A stretch of DNA of 53,062 nt from Niallia endozanthoxylica (GTDB taxonomy: Bacteria; Bacillota; Bacilli; Bacillales; Cytobacillaceae). Shown here one piece after another: positions 35,922 through 45,417 of the stretch. A program made the position numbers and the translations under genes. The stretch spans positions 1-53,062 of the forward strand of contig NZ_VYKL01000033.1 in the NCBI RefSeq assembly GCF_008710145.1, in the 5' to 3' direction. Under the pieces are notes generated by a model. The model was given only the letters and a program-made list of their open reading frames with translations. It made no database searches and was not told the DNA's origin. Numbering within the stretch: position 1 is the stretch's first letter; every line of letters starts with the position of its first letter.

Positions 35922-35950
35922 TCAAGAGGACTTTGCGTCCTTCCCTCCCT
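35922..35950 (-). promoter_or_regulatory. nusG ribosome-binding site with intervening hairpin
   Basis: Minus strand order: AGGGAGGG (35943-35950), one base, hairpin AGGAC-GCAAA-GTCCT (35927-35941), five bases, ATG. Unfolded spacing is 21 nt, too long for normal initiation; folding the hairpin shortens the effective gap to about 6 nt. Translation may therefore depend on RNA folding. Confidence 0.65.
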
Positions 35951-36006
35951 GTTATTTATTGAATTTATGGTTATAAAGCGGTATTTTCTTTACTTGAAAA
36001 ACTTTT

Positions 36007-36045
36007 CTTTACAAACCAAAAAACCCGTTTCCGGGCTTTGTAAAG
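36007..36045 (-). terminator. Nested terminator-like hairpin in the nusG leader
   Basis: Minus strand: CTTTACAAA, then GCCCG-GAAA-CGGG followed by six Ts, then TTTGTAAAG. The inner stem and T run form an intrinsic terminator; the flanking 9-bp arms can pair outside it. It lies between secE and nusG and downstream of a -10 element. Confidence 0.7.
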
Positions 36046-36067
36046 TTTTCCTTTTGTTTCTATCCCC

Positions 36068-36076
36068 ATTATACCA
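36068..36076 (-). promoter_or_regulatory. Extended -10 promoter candidate ahead of nusG
   Basis: Minus strand TGG-TATAAT (TATAAT at 36068-36073) starts within 20 bp of the secE stop. A TTGAAT lies 19 bp upstream, longer than ideal. It would give nusG a separate transcript that includes the nested terminator hairpin. Confidence 0.5.
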
Positions 36077-36090
36077 TCAGTTGCCGGGAG

Positions 36091-36273
36091 TTATTCAAGA
36101 ATTAAACGAATCAATTCAGAAATACCTAAGTCAATGACAGCGAAAAAGAGTGAAAAGAATGTCACAGTAGCAAGAACAGTAACCGTGTAGTTGGTAAGCT
36201 CCTTACGTTTCGGCCAGCTAACCTTTCTCATTTCACGTCCAACTTCACGGAAAAATTTCACGATGCGTTGCAT
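36091..36273 (-). CDS. secE: Protein translocase subunit SecE
   Basis: SecE clamps the SecY pore. The 60-residue product has the amphipathic helix FFREVGREMRKVSWPKRKEL near residues 7-26, with the conserved WPKRKEL, and one transmembrane segment TVTVLATVTFFSLFFAVIDLGI near 30-51. This single-span form is usual for Firmicutes. GGAGGTTACGAA precedes the ATG. It lies between rpmG and nusG; partner SecY is at 8704-9999. Confidence 0.97.
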   Translation of the reverse strand: MQRIVKFFREVGREMRKVSWPKRKELTNYTVTVLATVTFFSLFFAVIDLGISELIRLILE

Positions 36274-36324
36274 TTCGTAACCTCCAAACTGAAGTGATGC
36301 TTTTTTCCTCTCTATGAAAAGTCG

Positions 36325-36468
36325 CTATTTTGTTTCACGGTGTACTGTATGAGCCTGACATTGATCACAATGCTTTTTTAACTCAAGACGATCCGAATCC
36401 TTTTTACTCATGGTTGTGTAGTTTCGAGAGCCACACTCCGAACATGCAAGGATAACCTTTTTTCTCAT
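36325..36468 (-). CDS. rpmG: 50S ribosomal protein L33 (bL33), zinc-binding form
   Basis: A 47-codon gene, [20 protein letters not shown] followed by [18 protein letters not shown] and AHTVHRETK. Two CxxC pairs (CSEC near residues 9-12, CDQC near 36-39) mark the zinc-binding C+ form. It matches the L33 gene that precedes secE in B. subtilis (rpmGB). The ribosome-binding site GTGGGTG is modest. A clear promoter lies just upstream, so rpmG-secE form a short operon after sigH. Confidence 0.95.
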   Translation of the reverse strand: MRKKVILACSECGSRNYTTMSKKDSDRLELKKHCDQCQAHTVHRETK

Positions 36469-36504
36469 TTACGCACCCACTATAGCTTCTTTTGTACCTT
36501 TAAA

Positions 36505-36533
36505 AATGTAACATGGCGGACAAGGCATGTCAA
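36505..36533 (-). promoter_or_regulatory. Promoter of rpmG-secE(-nusG)
   Basis: Minus strand TTGACA (36528-36533), 17-bp spacer, TACATT (36505-36510), in the 93-bp gap between sigH and rpmG. Confidence 0.8.
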
Positions 36534-36561
36534 TAACAGGTAATTACACCTATATCCCTCG

Positions 36562-37221
36562 CTATTGTGAGAATTCCCTAATTTCCAAGTAGCGCTCGAG
36601 TTTTCGCTTCACTCGCTGAAGGGCATTATCAATTGATTTAACATGCCTGTTCAATTCCTCTGAGATTTCCTGATACGACTGTCCATCCAAATAAAGAGCA
36701 AGAACCTTTCTCTCAAGATCACTCAGCAGTTCTGCCATTTTTATTTCAATATGATCAAATTCTTCTTGGTTAATAATCAATTCCTCAGGGTCTAAAACCT
36801 TTGCTCCTGAAATAACATCCATTAACGTGCGATCGGATTCTTCATCATAAATTGGTTTATCTAATGACACATACGAATTTAATGGAATATGCTTTTGTCT
36901 TGTTGCTGTTTTAATAGCTGTAATAATTTGTCTTGTAATACAGAGCTCTGCGAAGGCCTTGAAGGATGACAGCTTGTCCTCTTTGAAATCACGTATTGCT
37001 TTAAATAAGCCAATCATGCCCTCTTGCACAATATCCTCCCGGTCCGCTCCAATTAAAAAATAAGATCTTGCTTTAGCCCGCACAAAATTGCGATACTTAT
37101 GAATCAAAAAGTCAAGTGCTTCACTTTCACCCTTGTGAACTAAATCAATAATCTCTTCGTCCTCAAGCTGCATATATTGTACGTTATTGTCGCTAAGCTT
37201 CGTCCCGATGTAAGAATTCAC
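36562..37221 (-). CDS. sigH: RNA polymerase sigma-H factor
   Basis: Sigma-H (Spo0H) controls the start of sporulation and competence genes in Bacillus. The 219-residue product has sigma region 2 (YRNFVRAKARSYFLIGADREDIVQEGMIGLFKAIRDF, about residues 43-79, in two conserved halves) and region 4 with YQEISEELNRHVKSIDNALQ near 183-202. The frame extends upstream, but GGGGGGATCT precedes two adjacent GTG codons; I use the second (37221). A SigA-type promoter lies within the gap to rae1. Its presence indicates a sporulation-capable lineage. Confidence 0.95.
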   Translation of the reverse strand: MNSYIGTKLSDNNVQYMQLEDEEIIDLVHKGESEALDFLIHKYRNFVRAKARSYFLIGADREDIVQEGMIGLFKAIRDFKEDKLSSFKAFAELCITRQIITAIKTATRQKHIPLNSYVSLDKPIYDEESDRTLMDVISGAKVLDPEELIINQEEFDHIEIKMAELLSDLERKVLALYLDGQSYQEISEELNRHVKSIDNALQRVKRKLERYLEIREFSQ

Positions 37222-37258
37222 CACAGATCCCCCCGACCGCAAAAGCATGATTAGAGTT

Positions 37259-37288
37259 ATTATACAGCACACTTTTTTCCAACGTCAA
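37259..37288 (-). promoter_or_regulatory. SigA-type promoter of sigH
   Basis: Minus strand TTGACG (37283-37288), 18-bp spacer, perfect TATAAT (37259-37264), starting just after the rae1 stop. In B. subtilis this promoter is repressed by AbrB; no AbrB site can be recognised by eye. Confidence 0.8.
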
Positions 37289-37295
37289 CCAATCA

Positions 37296-37802
37296 TTACC
37301 GTTCACGGCGCCATTTTTCAAAAATTTCAGCCAATTCTTTACTTAACGGAATTTTTGACAGCGGTCTTTTTTCTTCGATCTTCTTCACTTTCTTTTCGAT
37401 TCCTTTTTCAATCAAGTCCATTTCAATGAGGAGCTCCCGTGCCGATTTCCTTAATGCGCCTTGTCCAAAGATTGCCCACTGCTCGGTATAATCCGATGTA
37501 GCCACATGTATTTGTGTTTTTCGATTACTTAAATCGATGGCAAGTCTTTCAATTCTTTCATCAGCCGTTTCATTTTCCTTTGTAAAAATGACCTCAACCT
37601 GATAGTTTTTATATTTTTTTTCAATTCCCTGTACCCCGTAGGCGTCAAAAACGATAATCACCCGATAACCGGTAAAGGCTTGATACTCAGCCATTTTCTC
37701 GACCAATACATCTCTTGCTGCTGCTAAATCCTTATTCTTAAATTCCACTAAATCAGGCCATGCTCCAATAATGTTATATCCGTCCACCAGCAAAATATCC
37801 AT
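37296..37802 (-). CDS. rae1: Ribosome-dependent endoribonuclease Rae1 (YacP, NYN domain)
   Basis: The 168-residue product is a NYN (PIN-like) nuclease. MDILLVDGYNIIGAWPDL at the N-terminus holds the first acidic catalytic residue, VIIVFDAYGVQG near 48-59 the next, and NETADERIERLA near 77-88 plus VATSDYTEQ near 99-107 the remaining ones. Its B. subtilis homologue Rae1 cleaves mRNA in the ribosomal A site. It starts 2 bp after rlmB and is co-transcribed with the mrnC-rlmB genes. It carries no added domains. Confidence 0.93.
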   Translation of the reverse strand: MDILLVDGYNIIGAWPDLVEFKNKDLAAARDVLVEKMAEYQAFTGYRVIIVFDAYGVQGIEKKYKNYQVEVIFTKENETADERIERLAIDLSNRKTQIHVATSDYTEQWAIFGQGALRKSARELLIEMDLIEKGIEKKVKKIEEKRPLSKIPLSKELAEIFEKWRRER

Positions 37803-37804
37803 TT

Positions 37805-38554
37805 TTATCCCTCAAGTGGGTTACGTTTTCGATAAACCTCATACATGAGCAATGCGGCAGCAACCGAGGCATTTAGCGAAGTGACTTTTCCCGCCATTGG
37901 CAGCCTGATGAGAAAATCACATTTATCTCGAACAAGCCGTCCCATACCTTTTCCTTCACTGCCAATCACAAGACCAAGCGGCATTGTACCATCAAATTGC
38001 CGATAATCCTCTTTCCCTTTAGCATCGGTCCCCACAATCCAAATGCCTCTTTCTTTTAATTCATCAATGGTCCTTGCCATATTTGTTACCCTTACAACAG
38101 GAATATGCTCGATTGCACCTGTTGAGGCTTTTGCTACTGTAGCGGTTAAGCCTACTGCCCGCCGCTTTGGAATAATAATTCCATGGGCACCGGTTGCGTC
38201 AGCTGTTCTCATAATTGAACCCAAATTATGCGGGTCCTCTATTTCATCCAAAAGTAAAAAGAATGGAGTTTCTTTTTGCTTTTCTGCTTTTGCAAATAAA
38301 TCATCAATTTCTGCATACTGGTAGGCAGCAACCTGGGCTAGCACCCCTTGATGATTTCCTTCTGCTAAACTATCTAATTTCTTTTTCGGTACAAATTGTA
38401 CGAGAACATTTAATTCCTTTGCCAGACTCGTAATCTGCTGCATTTGCCCACGCTGTGATCCTTCTGCAATTAAGATTTTGTTAATATCCCGCTCTGACTT
38501 TAATGCTTCAATAACGGGATTTTTTCCCATAATGTAATCATGTTCTTGCACCAT
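37805..38554 (-). CDS. rlmB: 23S rRNA 2'-O-ribose methyltransferase RlmB (SpoU/TrmH family)
   Basis: The 249-residue product is a SPOUT methyltransferase with an N-terminal L30e-like RNA-binding domain and the three SpoU motifs: [16 protein letters not shown] near residues 108-123, [12 protein letters not shown] near 195-206, and [20 protein letters not shown] near 219-238. The family methylates 23S rRNA G2251 (E. coli numbering); that target is assumed by homology. Its start overlaps mrnC by 17 bp and its stop is 2 bp from rae1, so the three are one unit. Confidence 0.93.
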   Translation of the reverse strand: MVQEHDYIMGKNPVIEALKSERDINKILIAEGSQRGQMQQITSLAKELNVLVQFVPKKKLDSLAEGNHQGVLAQVAAYQYAEIDDLFAKAEKQKETPFFLLLDEIEDPHNLGSIMRTADATGAHGIIIPKRRAVGLTATVAKASTGAIEHIPVVRVTNMARTIDELKERGIWIVGTDAKGKEDYRQFDGTMPLGLVIGSEGKGMGRLVRDKCDFLIRLPMAGKVTSLNASVAAALLMYEVYRKRNPLEG

Positions 38555-38975
38555 GTGACCCTCCTTCTTTCATTTCGTCAATCAGTCGAAAAGCATAGTC
38601 AATTACTTCCTCAAGCCGTTCTTTATTCCCAGCCAAATATAATGAGCCAAGAAGTGCTTCAAACGCTGTACTATACCGGTAAGTTTGAACATCGGTGTTT
38701 TTGGGAACGGAACCCGATTTTGCATTCCGTCCCCTCTTTATCACAGCTATTTCTTCCTCTTCAAAATAACCTTCCTCCAGCATTTGATGGAGCACACCTG
38801 CTTGGGCCTTTGCTGACACATAGCTGGTCGCAGCTTTATGAAGCAAATGCGGCTTTACCTGACCGTTTTGCAGCAAATGATATCGTACATACGTTTCAAA
38901 AACAGCATCTCCCATATAGGCAAGGGCTAGACTGTTTAAAAGCTTTTCATTTACTTTTTGTTCATAATGCAGCAT
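38538..38975 (-). CDS. mrnC: Mini-ribonuclease III
   Basis: MrnC trims double-stranded ends during 23S rRNA maturation. The 145-residue product is an RNase III catalytic domain without the double-stranded-RNA-binding domain: [20 protein letters not shown] near residues 16-35 has the catalytic acidic residues, and [16 protein letters not shown] near 102-117 the conserved glutamate. It starts 3 bp after cysS and overlaps rlmB by 17 bp. Same layout as in B. subtilis. Confidence 0.95.
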   Translation of the reverse strand: MLHYEQKVNEKLLNSLALAYMGDAVFETYVRYHLLQNGQVKPHLLHKAATSYVSAKAQAGVLHQMLEEGYFEEEEIAVIKRGRNAKSGSVPKNTDVQTYRYSTAFEALLGSLYLAGNKERLEEVIDYAFRLIDEMKEGGSHGART

Positions 38976-38978
38976 TTC

Positions 38979-40376
38979 TTAGCCTCTTTTCCATCTCGTA
39001 CCTTGTGGTGTATCTTCTAAGATGATATTCATATCCTTTAATTGATCACGTATTTGATCAGATAACTGGAAATCTCGGTCTTTACGAGCTTGAATTCTTT
39101 TTGCTATTAATGCCTCAATGTCTTCATCTAGAAGCTCTTCTTCCTTCAGCTGCAGCCCTAGTACATTGGTAAGTTCTTCAAACTGATTCATAAAACGTTC
39201 AATGACGTTTGTATCTGTATTTTTTTCCATTAGATAACGATTGGCAAGGCTTGACATCTCAAAAAGAACTGAAATCGCATTTGCCGTGTTAAAGTCATCA
39301 TCCATATGTTGATTAAATTGTTCATGCAGTCCATTCATTTCTTCGAGCCAAACAGCGTTATTATCCGTTAAATTGGCGCTCGCTTCTTTGCGGTGACGTA
39401 AGTTCTGATAAGATGTTTTAATACGCTCTAGGCCATTTCGGGTATTTTCCAACAACTCATCACTATAATTGATTGGATGACGGTAATGAACGGAAAGCAT
39501 AAACAAACGTAAAACTTGCGGATTATGTCTTTTGATAATGTCATGAACAAGCACGAAATTACCAAGGGACTTTGACATTTTTTCATTATTAATATTAATA
39601 TACCCATTATGCATCCAGTAGCGGGCAAATGATTTGCCTGTTAACGCCTCAGATTGGGCGATTTCATTTTCATGATGCGGGAAGGTTAAATCCTGGCCGC
39701 CTGCATGGATATCAATCGTATCCCCTAAGTATTTCCTTGCCATTGCAGAGCATTCAATATGCCAGCCCGGTCTCCCTTTTCCCCATGGGCTTTCCCAATA
39801 AATCTCACCCTCCTTCGCCGCCTTCCAGAGAGCAAAGTCAAGTGAGTCCTGCTTCTTCTCACCTACTGCGATTCTCGCACCAACACGCAGTTCATCAATG
39901 GATTGATGCGAAAGCTTGCCATAACCATCAAATCGACGTGTATGGAAATAGACGTCACCTTCAGACTCATAAGCGTAACCCTTTTCAATTAGTGTTTTAA
40001 TAAAGTCGATAATAATGTCCATACTTTCTGTTACACGGGGATGAACATCTGCTTTTTTACAGCCTAAGGCACTAACATCTTCAAAATAAGCTTGAATAAA
40101 CCGATTAGCAATTGTTGGTACATCTTCTCCAATTTCATTCGCCGCTCTGATTAATTTATCATCTACATCCGTAAAGTTAGAAATATAACGGACATCATAG
40201 CCCCGATACTCCAAATATCTTCTGACGGTATCAAACACAATAGCCGGGCGCGCATTACCGATATGAATGTAATTATAAACGGTCGGCCCGCACACATACA
40301 TTTTTACTTTTCCTTCCTCGATAGGGATAAAGTCTTCCTTTTTTCTTGTCAAAGTATTATAGATTTGAATAGTCAT
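38979..40376 (-). CDS. cysS: Cysteinyl-tRNA synthetase
   Basis: CysRS charges tRNA-Cys. The 465-residue class I synthetase has [17 protein letters not shown] (zinc Cys and HIGN motif, near residues 29-45), the further zinc ligands in [10 protein letters not shown] and [13 protein letters not shown], and KMSKSLGNF near 266-274. AAAGGAGTG supports the ATG at 40376; a GTG four codons upstream overlaps that site. Its start overlaps cysE by 20 bp, so both genes are under the cysteine T-box upstream of cysE. Confidence 0.97.
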   Translation of the reverse strand: MTIQIYNTLTRKKEDFIPIEEGKVKMYVCGPTVYNYIHIGNARPAIVFDTVRRYLEYRGYDVRYISNFTDVDDKLIRAANEIGEDVPTIANRFIQAYFEDVSALGCKKADVHPRVTESMDIIIDFIKTLIEKGYAYESEGDVYFHTRRFDGYGKLSHQSIDELRVGARIAVGEKKQDSLDFALWKAAKEGEIYWESPWGKGRPGWHIECSAMARKYLGDTIDIHAGGQDLTFPHHENEIAQSEALTGKSFARYWMHNGYININNEKMSKSLGNFVLVHDIIKRHNPQVLRLFMLSVHYRHPINYSDELLENTRNGLERIKTSYQNLRHRKEASANLTDNNAVWLEEMNGLHEQFNQHMDDDFNTANAISVLFEMSSLANRYLMEKNTDTNVIERFMNQFEELTNVLGLQLKEEELLDEDIEALIAKRIQARKDRDFQLSDQIRDQLKDMNIILEDTPQGTRWKRG

Positions 40377-41028
40377 GCTTTTTAGCACTCCTTTCCTTTC
40401 TTAGTGTTTCCAATTCCAACTTTAATTTTTTTATTTCATCCTGCAATTCATTCAACCGGTCTGAAACAGGATCTGGCAAATTAGCATGGTTTAAATCTTT
40501 ATTCACTTTTACTCCATCCTGTACTTTTATACGTCCAGGTATACCTACCACCGTAGACTGCGGCGGGACGTCTTTCAAAACAACTGACCCGGCGCCAATT
40601 TTGGCATTTTCGCCTATGACGATAGAGCCCAATACTTTAGCACCTGTTGCAATTAAGACGTTATCTCGTATTGTTGGATGGCGCTTTCCTTTCTCTTTCC
40701 CCGTACCGCCTAATGTTACCCCTTGATAGATGGTTACATTATCACCAATTTCGCATGTTTCTCCTATGACGACCCCCATTCCGTGGTCAATAAAGAGCCG
40801 TTTTCCAATTACAGCACCTGGGTGAATCTCGATTCCCGTAAAAAACCTGCTAATTTGCGAAACAACCCGTGCAAGAAAGAAAAATTTCTTTTTGTGCAGT
40901 AAATGAGCTAAACGATGTGACCAGATAGCGTGCAGACCTGAGTAGGTTAAAATAACCTCAATATAACTTCTCGCCGCAGGATCTTGCTCAAAAATAACCT
41001 CAACATCCTCTTTTAAATTTTTAAACAT
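40357..41028 (-). CDS. cysE: Serine O-acetyltransferase
   Basis: CysE makes O-acetylserine, the cysteine precursor. The 223-residue product has an N-terminal helical domain and a left-handed beta-helix of hexapeptide repeats, with the active-site segment [20 protein letters not shown] near residues 93-112 and [14 protein letters not shown] near 118-131. The open frame extends 62 codons into the T-box leader, but GGGAGGGTGAGTCTG supports the ATG at 41028. It is co-transcribed with cysS and controlled by the upstream T-box. Confidence 0.97.
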   Translation of the reverse strand: MFKNLKEDVEVIFEQDPAARSYIEVILTYSGLHAIWSHRLAHLLHKKKFFFLARVVSQISRFFTGIEIHPGAVIGKRLFIDHGMGVVIGETCEIGDNVTIYQGVTLGGTGKEKGKRHPTIRDNVLIATGAKVLGSIVIGENAKIGAGSVVLKDVPPQSTVVGIPGRIKVQDGVKVNKDLNHANLPDPVSDRLNELQDEIKKLKLELETLRKERSAKKHDYSNL

Positions 41029-41054
41029 CAGACTCACCCTCCCTAAATCGAAAT

Positions 41055-41320
41055 AAATAAAAAAATGCGTCTCTGTCATAAAGACAGAGACGCATTTTCT
41101 GCGCGGTTCCACTCTGTTTAGGCCTCTAAGAGACCTCCACTCTGCCCTAGTAACGGAAGGGAGTCCGCCCATATCTACTAAAAATTCAGTTCGACACAGG
41201 ACTCTGAGACGCATTCAAAAAATGAGAGGCTTAAACCACTTTCAGCCGCTGATGGTTCTCTCTAGCAAAGCATCACTTTTTTACTCTTTCTCATCAACAC
41301 TTTAAACATTATTCTGCTAC
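41055..41320 (-). promoter_or_regulatory. Cysteine T-box riboswitch of cysE-cysS
   Basis: The leader carries the T-box sequence AGTGGAACCGCGC (complement of 41101-41113), a stem I with AGTGATG on its 5' side and GAATGCG on the 3' side, and a terminator, AATGCGTCTCTGTC/GACAGAGACGCATT (41064-41096) followed by Ts. The specifier reads TGC (41211-41213), a cysteine codon. Uncharged tRNA-Cys would favour the antiterminator. The 325-bp gap is otherwise only promoter and leader. Confidence 0.93.
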
Positions 41321-41327
41321 ATTTACT

Positions 41328-41357
41328 ATATTACACTTTTATGAATATGTTAATCAA
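41328..41357 (-). promoter_or_regulatory. Promoter of the cysE-cysS T-box transcript
   Basis: Minus strand TTGATT (41352-41357), 18-bp spacer, TAATAT (41328-41333). The -35 overlaps the gltX stop codon. Confidence 0.7.
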
Positions 41358-42808
41358 ATTATTTTCATTACGCGAGTTTTTACTTTTTCTTTTCCTAAAA
41401 GCTCAATTGCCTTCATTAAATCAGGACCATGTGTTTGTCCAGTAGTTGCGACCCGGATTGGCATAAAGAGGTTCTTCCCCTTATGGCCAGTAGACTTTTG
41501 CACTGCTTTAACAGCCTTCTTAATTTCGTCTGCTGTAAAGAATTCCAGGCTCTCAATTTCACTTAAAAAGGCTGACAGAACTTCTGGTACTTGCTCTCCT
41601 GAAATAACTTCTTTCGCCTCTTCGTCCATGCTGACTACTTCTGTAAAAAATAGCTCTGAAAGCTCAACAATGTCAGCGCCACAGCTCATTTTCTCTTGAT
41701 TAAGTGCAATCAGCTCACGAGCCCATACATTTTCCTCTTCTGTTCTTGTTTCTTTTGCATATCCCGCTTTTATCAAATGTGGTAATGCAAGCTCTACGAC
41801 ACGATCAAGCTCAATCTTTTTCATGTACTGATTATTCATCCAAGCAAGCTTTTGTTTATCAAACAATGCAGGTGACTTAGACAGACGACTGCTGTCAAAG
41901 ATATTAATAAACTCTTCGCGTGTGAAAATTTCTTCTTCCCCTTCAGGAGACCAACCTAATAGAGCAATGAAATTAAACAATGCTTCCGGAATATAGCCAA
42001 GCTCTTCATATTGCTCAATAAATTGAATAATGGTTTCATCACGTTTACTAAGTTTTTTTCTGCTTTCATTTACAATAAGTGTCATATGACCAAAAGCAGG
42101 ACGCTCCCAGCCAAACGCATCATAAATCATCAATTGCTTTGGTGTATTGGAAATATGATCATCACCGCGTAATACATGAGAGATTTTCATCAAATAATCA
42201 TCAACGGTTACCGCAAAGTTATATGTAGGAATGCCATCCTTTTTCACAATAACATGATCACCAATTCCATCACTTTCAAATGATACATTGCCCTTTACCA
42301 TGTCATCCCATGAGAATACCTGGCCTTCAGGAACTTTAAAACGAATACTTGGTTCTCTTCCTTCGGCTTCTAACTGTTGTTGTTCTTCAAGCGTTAAATG
42401 ACGGCATTTCCCTGAATATTGCGGTGTTTCATTTCTTGCCATTTGCTCTTCGCGCTCTTTTTCCAGCTCTTCTGGCGTACAATAGCACTTATATGCTTTT
42501 CCATTCTCAAGAAGCTCGTTATAGTATCTTTGGTAAATATCATTTCTTTCTGATTGACGATAAGGACCGTATTCTCCTCCAACATCGACGCCCTCGTCCC
42601 AATCCATGCCGAGCCATTTTAAATATTTAAGCTGGCTTTGTTCTCCGCCTTCTATGTTACGCTTTTGATCTGTATCTTCAATACGGATAATAAACTTCCC
42701 ATTTTGATTCCTTGCAAAAAGATAGTTAAATAACGCTGTACGAGCATTACCAATATGCAGATGTCCAGTCGGACTTGGTGCATAACGTACTCGAATTTCG
42801 CTTGCCAT
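41354..42808 (-). CDS. gltX: Glutamyl-tRNA synthetase
   Basis: GluRS charges tRNA-Glu and, in bacteria with GatCAB, also tRNA-Gln. The 484-residue class I enzyme has the HIGH-type motif [16 protein letters not shown] near residues 9-24 and KLSKRDE (KMSKS-type) near 252-258. A TTG three codons earlier is in frame, but I use the ATG at 42808, which gives [15 protein letters not shown] as in relatives. GGAGG sequences lie at 14 and 2 nt upstream, so the ribosome-binding site is not fully clear. It follows ispF by 54 bp. Confidence 0.96.
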   Translation of the reverse strand: MASEIRVRYAPSPTGHLHIGNARTALFNYLFARNQNGKFIIRIEDTDQKRNIEGGEQSQLKYLKWLGMDWDEGVDVGGEYGPYRQSERNDIYQRYYNELLENGKAYKCYCTPEELEKEREEQMARNETPQYSGKCRHLTLEEQQQLEAEGREPSIRFKVPEGQVFSWDDMVKGNVSFESDGIGDHVIVKKDGIPTYNFAVTVDDYLMKISHVLRGDDHISNTPKQLMIYDAFGWERPAFGHMTLIVNESRKKLSKRDETIIQFIEQYEELGYIPEALFNFIALLGWSPEGEEEIFTREEFINIFDSSRLSKSPALFDKQKLAWMNNQYMKKIELDRVVELALPHLIKAGYAKETRTEEENVWARELIALNQEKMSCGADIVELSELFFTEVVSMDEEAKEVISGEQVPEVLSAFLSEIESLEFFTADEIKKAVKAVQKSTGHKGKNLFMPIRVATTGQTHGPDLMKAIELLGKEKVKTRVMKII

Positions 42809-42862
42809 ATCCTCCAACGCCTCCAGTAATATGCAATTTCACATTAATTTCCTATGTATATC

Positions 42863-43351
42863 TTAGTCAGAATACCCTACTTTTCTCAATAAGACAACCG
42901 CTTGTGCAGCAATCCCTTCCCCACGTCCGGTAAAGCCAAGTTTTTCTGTTGTAGTCGCCTTTACATTTATGTTCTCAGGCTTTGTTTCCAGCAAAAGAGC
43001 GATTTTCTCCTTCATCGGAACAATATAGGGAGCCATTTTTGGTTTCTGAGCGATGATGGTGCAGTCAGCATTCACCAACTCATATCCGTGGTCCTTTACA
43101 ATACTCCAAACATGCTGAAGCAGTTTACTTGAATCAGCATCCTTAAATTCAGGATCGGTATCAGGAAAGTGTCTGCCAATATCTCCTTCTCCAATCGCTC
43201 CTAAACAAGCATCCGCAACGGTATGCAAAAGTACATCCGCATCCGAGTGACCGAGAAGACCCTTCTCATAGGGAATGGTAATTCCACCAATAATGAGGTC
43301 TCTGTTTTCTGCAAACTGATGTACATCAAAACCTTGTCCAATTCGAAACAT
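42863..43351 (-). CDS. ispF: 2-C-methyl-D-erythritol 2,4-cyclodiphosphate synthase
   Basis: IspF catalyses the cyclisation step of the non-mevalonate isoprenoid pathway. The 162-residue product has metal ligands in GQGFDVHQF (residues 5-13) and [15 protein letters not shown] near 34-48, plus the C-terminal [36 protein letters not shown] precedes the ATG. It starts 5 bp after ispD, giving an ispD-ispF pair that encodes two steps of one pathway. Confidence 0.97.
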   Translation of the reverse strand: MFRIGQGFDVHQFAENRDLIIGGITIPYEKGLLGHSDADVLLHTVADACLGAIGEGDIGRHFPDTDPEFKDADSSKLLQHVWSIVKDHGYELVNADCTIIAQKPKMAPYIVPMKEKIALLLETKPENINVKATTTEKLGFTGRGEGIAAQAVVLLRKVGYSD

Positions 43352-43356
43352 ATCTA

Positions 43357-44055
43357 TTAGCTCCTTTTTATCATACTTCTGCGCTTGCGAATAATCGTCT
43401 CCGCAAAAAATAAATCTTCTGGTGTCGTAATCTTGATATTATCATAATTCCCTTCCACAATGATTACATCATGGCCAATCCGCTCAACGAGACTTGCATC
43501 GTCCGTTCCTAAAAAGCCCGCTTCCTCTGCCAATTCATAGGCTTGACGCAACAGTGGCATGCGAAAAGCTTGTGGAGTTTGGATTGCCCACAAGCTGGAA
43601 CGTTCAACCGTCTCTATCACTTTTTGTTCCCTTACCTTTTTCACCGTATCCTTAACTGGAACGGCTAGCACAGATGCACCATACTTCTCCGCTGCCAAAA
43701 CAAGAGAATGGATTTGGTCCTTATCAATAAATGGACGAGCACCATCATGAACAAGAACAATTTCATTACTTTGTATCACTTTAATACCATTGTATATGCT
43801 GTACTGCCTTTCCGACCCGCCTCGAACAATGTTGACTACTTTCCTGATAGCGTATTTCTTTAAGAGACTATCAAACTCTTTTTCATCTTGCTCATTTACT
43901 GCAAGAATCACTCCAGAGCAGTTCTCGTCTGCCTCAAATACCTGTAAGGTATGAATTAATACTGGAACTCCATCCAGTTCTAACAAAAGTTTGTTTTTTC
44001 CTGCTCCCATTCTTTTTCCCTGACCTGCTGCAGGAATAACGACTTGATAAGGCAT
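43357..44055 (-). CDS. ispD: 2-C-methyl-D-erythritol 4-phosphate cytidylyltransferase
   Basis: IspD transfers CMP from CTP to methylerythritol phosphate. The 232-residue product has the nucleotide-binding loop [15 protein letters not shown] near residues 8-22, [11 protein letters not shown] near 98-108, and DTVKKV near 136. GGAGATATGGGTT precedes the ATG. It is upstream of ispF by 5 bp and follows yacL after a 105-bp gap with a terminator-like hairpin. Sequence and length are usual for Bacillus. Confidence 0.97.
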   Translation of the reverse strand: MPYQVVIPAAGQGKRMGAGKNKLLLELDGVPVLIHTLQVFEADENCSGVILAVNEQDEKEFDSLLKKYAIRKVVNIVRGGSERQYSIYNGIKVIQSNEIVLVHDGARPFIDKDQIHSLVLAAEKYGASVLAVPVKDTVKKVREQKVIETVERSSLWAIQTPQAFRMPLLRQAYELAEEAGFLGTDDASLVERIGHDVIIVEGNYDNIKITTPEDLFFAETIIRKRRSMIKRS

Positions 44056-44084
44056 AACCCATATCTCCTATCTATGAACGCATG

Positions 44085-44109
44085 AAAACGCCGGAATAAA
44101 CTGCCGGCG
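44085..44109 (-). terminator. Terminator-like hairpin between yacL and ispD
   Basis: Minus strand: CGCCGG-CAGTTTATT-CCGGCG followed by TTTTC. The stem is GC-rich but the T run is only four, so it may be a partial terminator that lowers ispD-ispF relative to upstream genes. Confidence 0.6.
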
Positions 44110-44160
44110 CCTGAGCGAAGGTTTATAAGCTCAACATGCATATATTCAGTAACTCATCAT

Positions 44161-45243
44161 TTAGAGTGCCTTTTCCAATAACTTTGGTTTGGCAAAAATC
44201 ATTCTGCCAGCAGATGTTTGTAGAACGCTCGTTACAAGTACATCAAGATGCTTACCAATATAATCACGGCCATCCTCAACAACAATCATAGTGCCGTCAT
44301 CCAAATAAGCAACCCCCTGGTTATGTTCTTTCCCGTCTTTAATAACTTGAACACTCATTTCTTCTCCTGGCAGCACTACCGGTTTTACCGCATTCGCTAA
44401 ATCATTAATATTTAATACAGATACCTGCTGAAGCTCACATACTTTATTTAAATTAAAGTCATTTGTTACGACTACTCCACTTGTGATTTTTGCCAACTTC
44501 ACAAGCTTGCTGTCTACTTCCTGAATTTCATCAAAATCGCCTTCATAGATTTCCACTTTAATCGCAAGCTCCTTTTGGATGCGATTTAAAATATCAAGCC
44601 CGCGGCGGCCTCTGTTTCTTTTTAACACATCTGAAGAATCAGCGATATGCTGCAGTTCAGCCAGTACAAATTGAGGAATCACGATTGTTCCTTCCAAGAA
44701 ACCAGTTTGACATATATCTGCAATTCTACCATCGATGATAACACTCGTATCTAGAATCTTCAAAGCATTTTTGCTCTCTTTTTCCGGTTCTTCTTCTGCT
44801 GCTTTTTTCTTCTTATTAGACCATAAATTCAATAATTCATCACGCTTTTTAAACCCGACTGAGAAACCTAAATAACCAAATAAAAGCGTCAGTAAAATCG
44901 GTGCAACCGTATTTAAAATGGGTACTTCAATAGCATTAAGTGCATAACCAATTAAAAAGGCAATAATAAGTCCAAAAGCAAGCCCTAAACTACCAAAAAG
45001 AATATCTGTAATTGGCGCCTTTACTAATGTCTCTTCAACCCACTTTACAAAATTCACTACATAATCAATCGCCCAAAACGTTATAAAATAAAAAATAATA
45101 GAGCCCAAGATAACAGATACATATGGATTATTTATTAGAGGAATGTCATGTAAATTAACTAACTTTAATAAGTCAGGGATTAAAAGGAGTCCCAGTGTCC
45201 CTCCAATGATGAGGAAACAAGCTTGAACTATTCGTTTTAACAT
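44161..45243 (-). CDS. PIN-TRAM domain membrane protein YacL
   Basis: The 360-residue product has four N-terminal hydrophobic segments (within about residues 5-145), a PIN nuclease-type domain starting [20 protein letters not shown] near 164-183 with acidic residues also in [11 protein letters not shown], and a C-terminal TRAM domain ([29 protein letters not shown], about 300-328). The family is widespread next to ispD in Firmicutes; an RNase activity is suggested by the PIN domain but its substrate is unknown. GGAGGTGAAGGA precedes the ATG. Confidence 0.9.
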   Translation of the reverse strand: MLKRIVQACFLIIGGTLGLLLIPDLLKLVNLHDIPLINNPYVSVILGSIIFYFITFWAIDYVVNFVKWVEETLVKAPITDILFGSLGLAFGLIIAFLIGYALNAIEVPILNTVAPILLTLLFGYLGFSVGFKKRDELLNLWSNKKKKAAEEEPEKESKNALKILDTSVIIDGRIADICQTGFLEGTIVIPQFVLAELQHIADSSDVLKRNRGRRGLDILNRIQKELAIKVEIYEGDFDEIQEVDSKLVKLAKITSGVVVTNDFNLNKVCELQQVSVLNINDLANAVKPVVLPGEEMSVQVIKDGKEHNQGVAYLDDGTMIVVEDGRDYIGKHLDVLVTSVLQTSAGRMIFAKPKLLEKAL

Positions 45244-45373
45244 TCCTTCACCTCCTTTTTATTCATTATAAACAATTTGCAAAAAACAAAACCTATTTAC
45301 ATATATATATTTTACTTTTTTAGTCAATAAAAACTTTGTTATTCTTATCCAATTCCTGTAACATGCTATCTTT

Positions 45374-45403
45374 AGATTAGCACCCTCTAAAACAATGTGT
45401 CAA
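45374..45403 (-). promoter_or_regulatory. Candidate promoter of yacL, proximal
   Basis: Minus strand TTGACA (45398-45403), 18-bp spacer, TAATCT (45374-45379). Confidence 0.5.
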
Positions 45404-45417
45404 ATAATTAATTTTTC

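Noticed and set aside
38540..39025. Plus-strand 161-codon open frame opposite mrnC
   Set aside because: Antisense to mrnC and the cysS 3' end; no binding site and no recognisable domain.
41029..41214. N-terminal extension of cysE through the leader
   Set aside because: The extension covers the T-box core and terminator; a strong ribosome-binding site supports the internal ATG.
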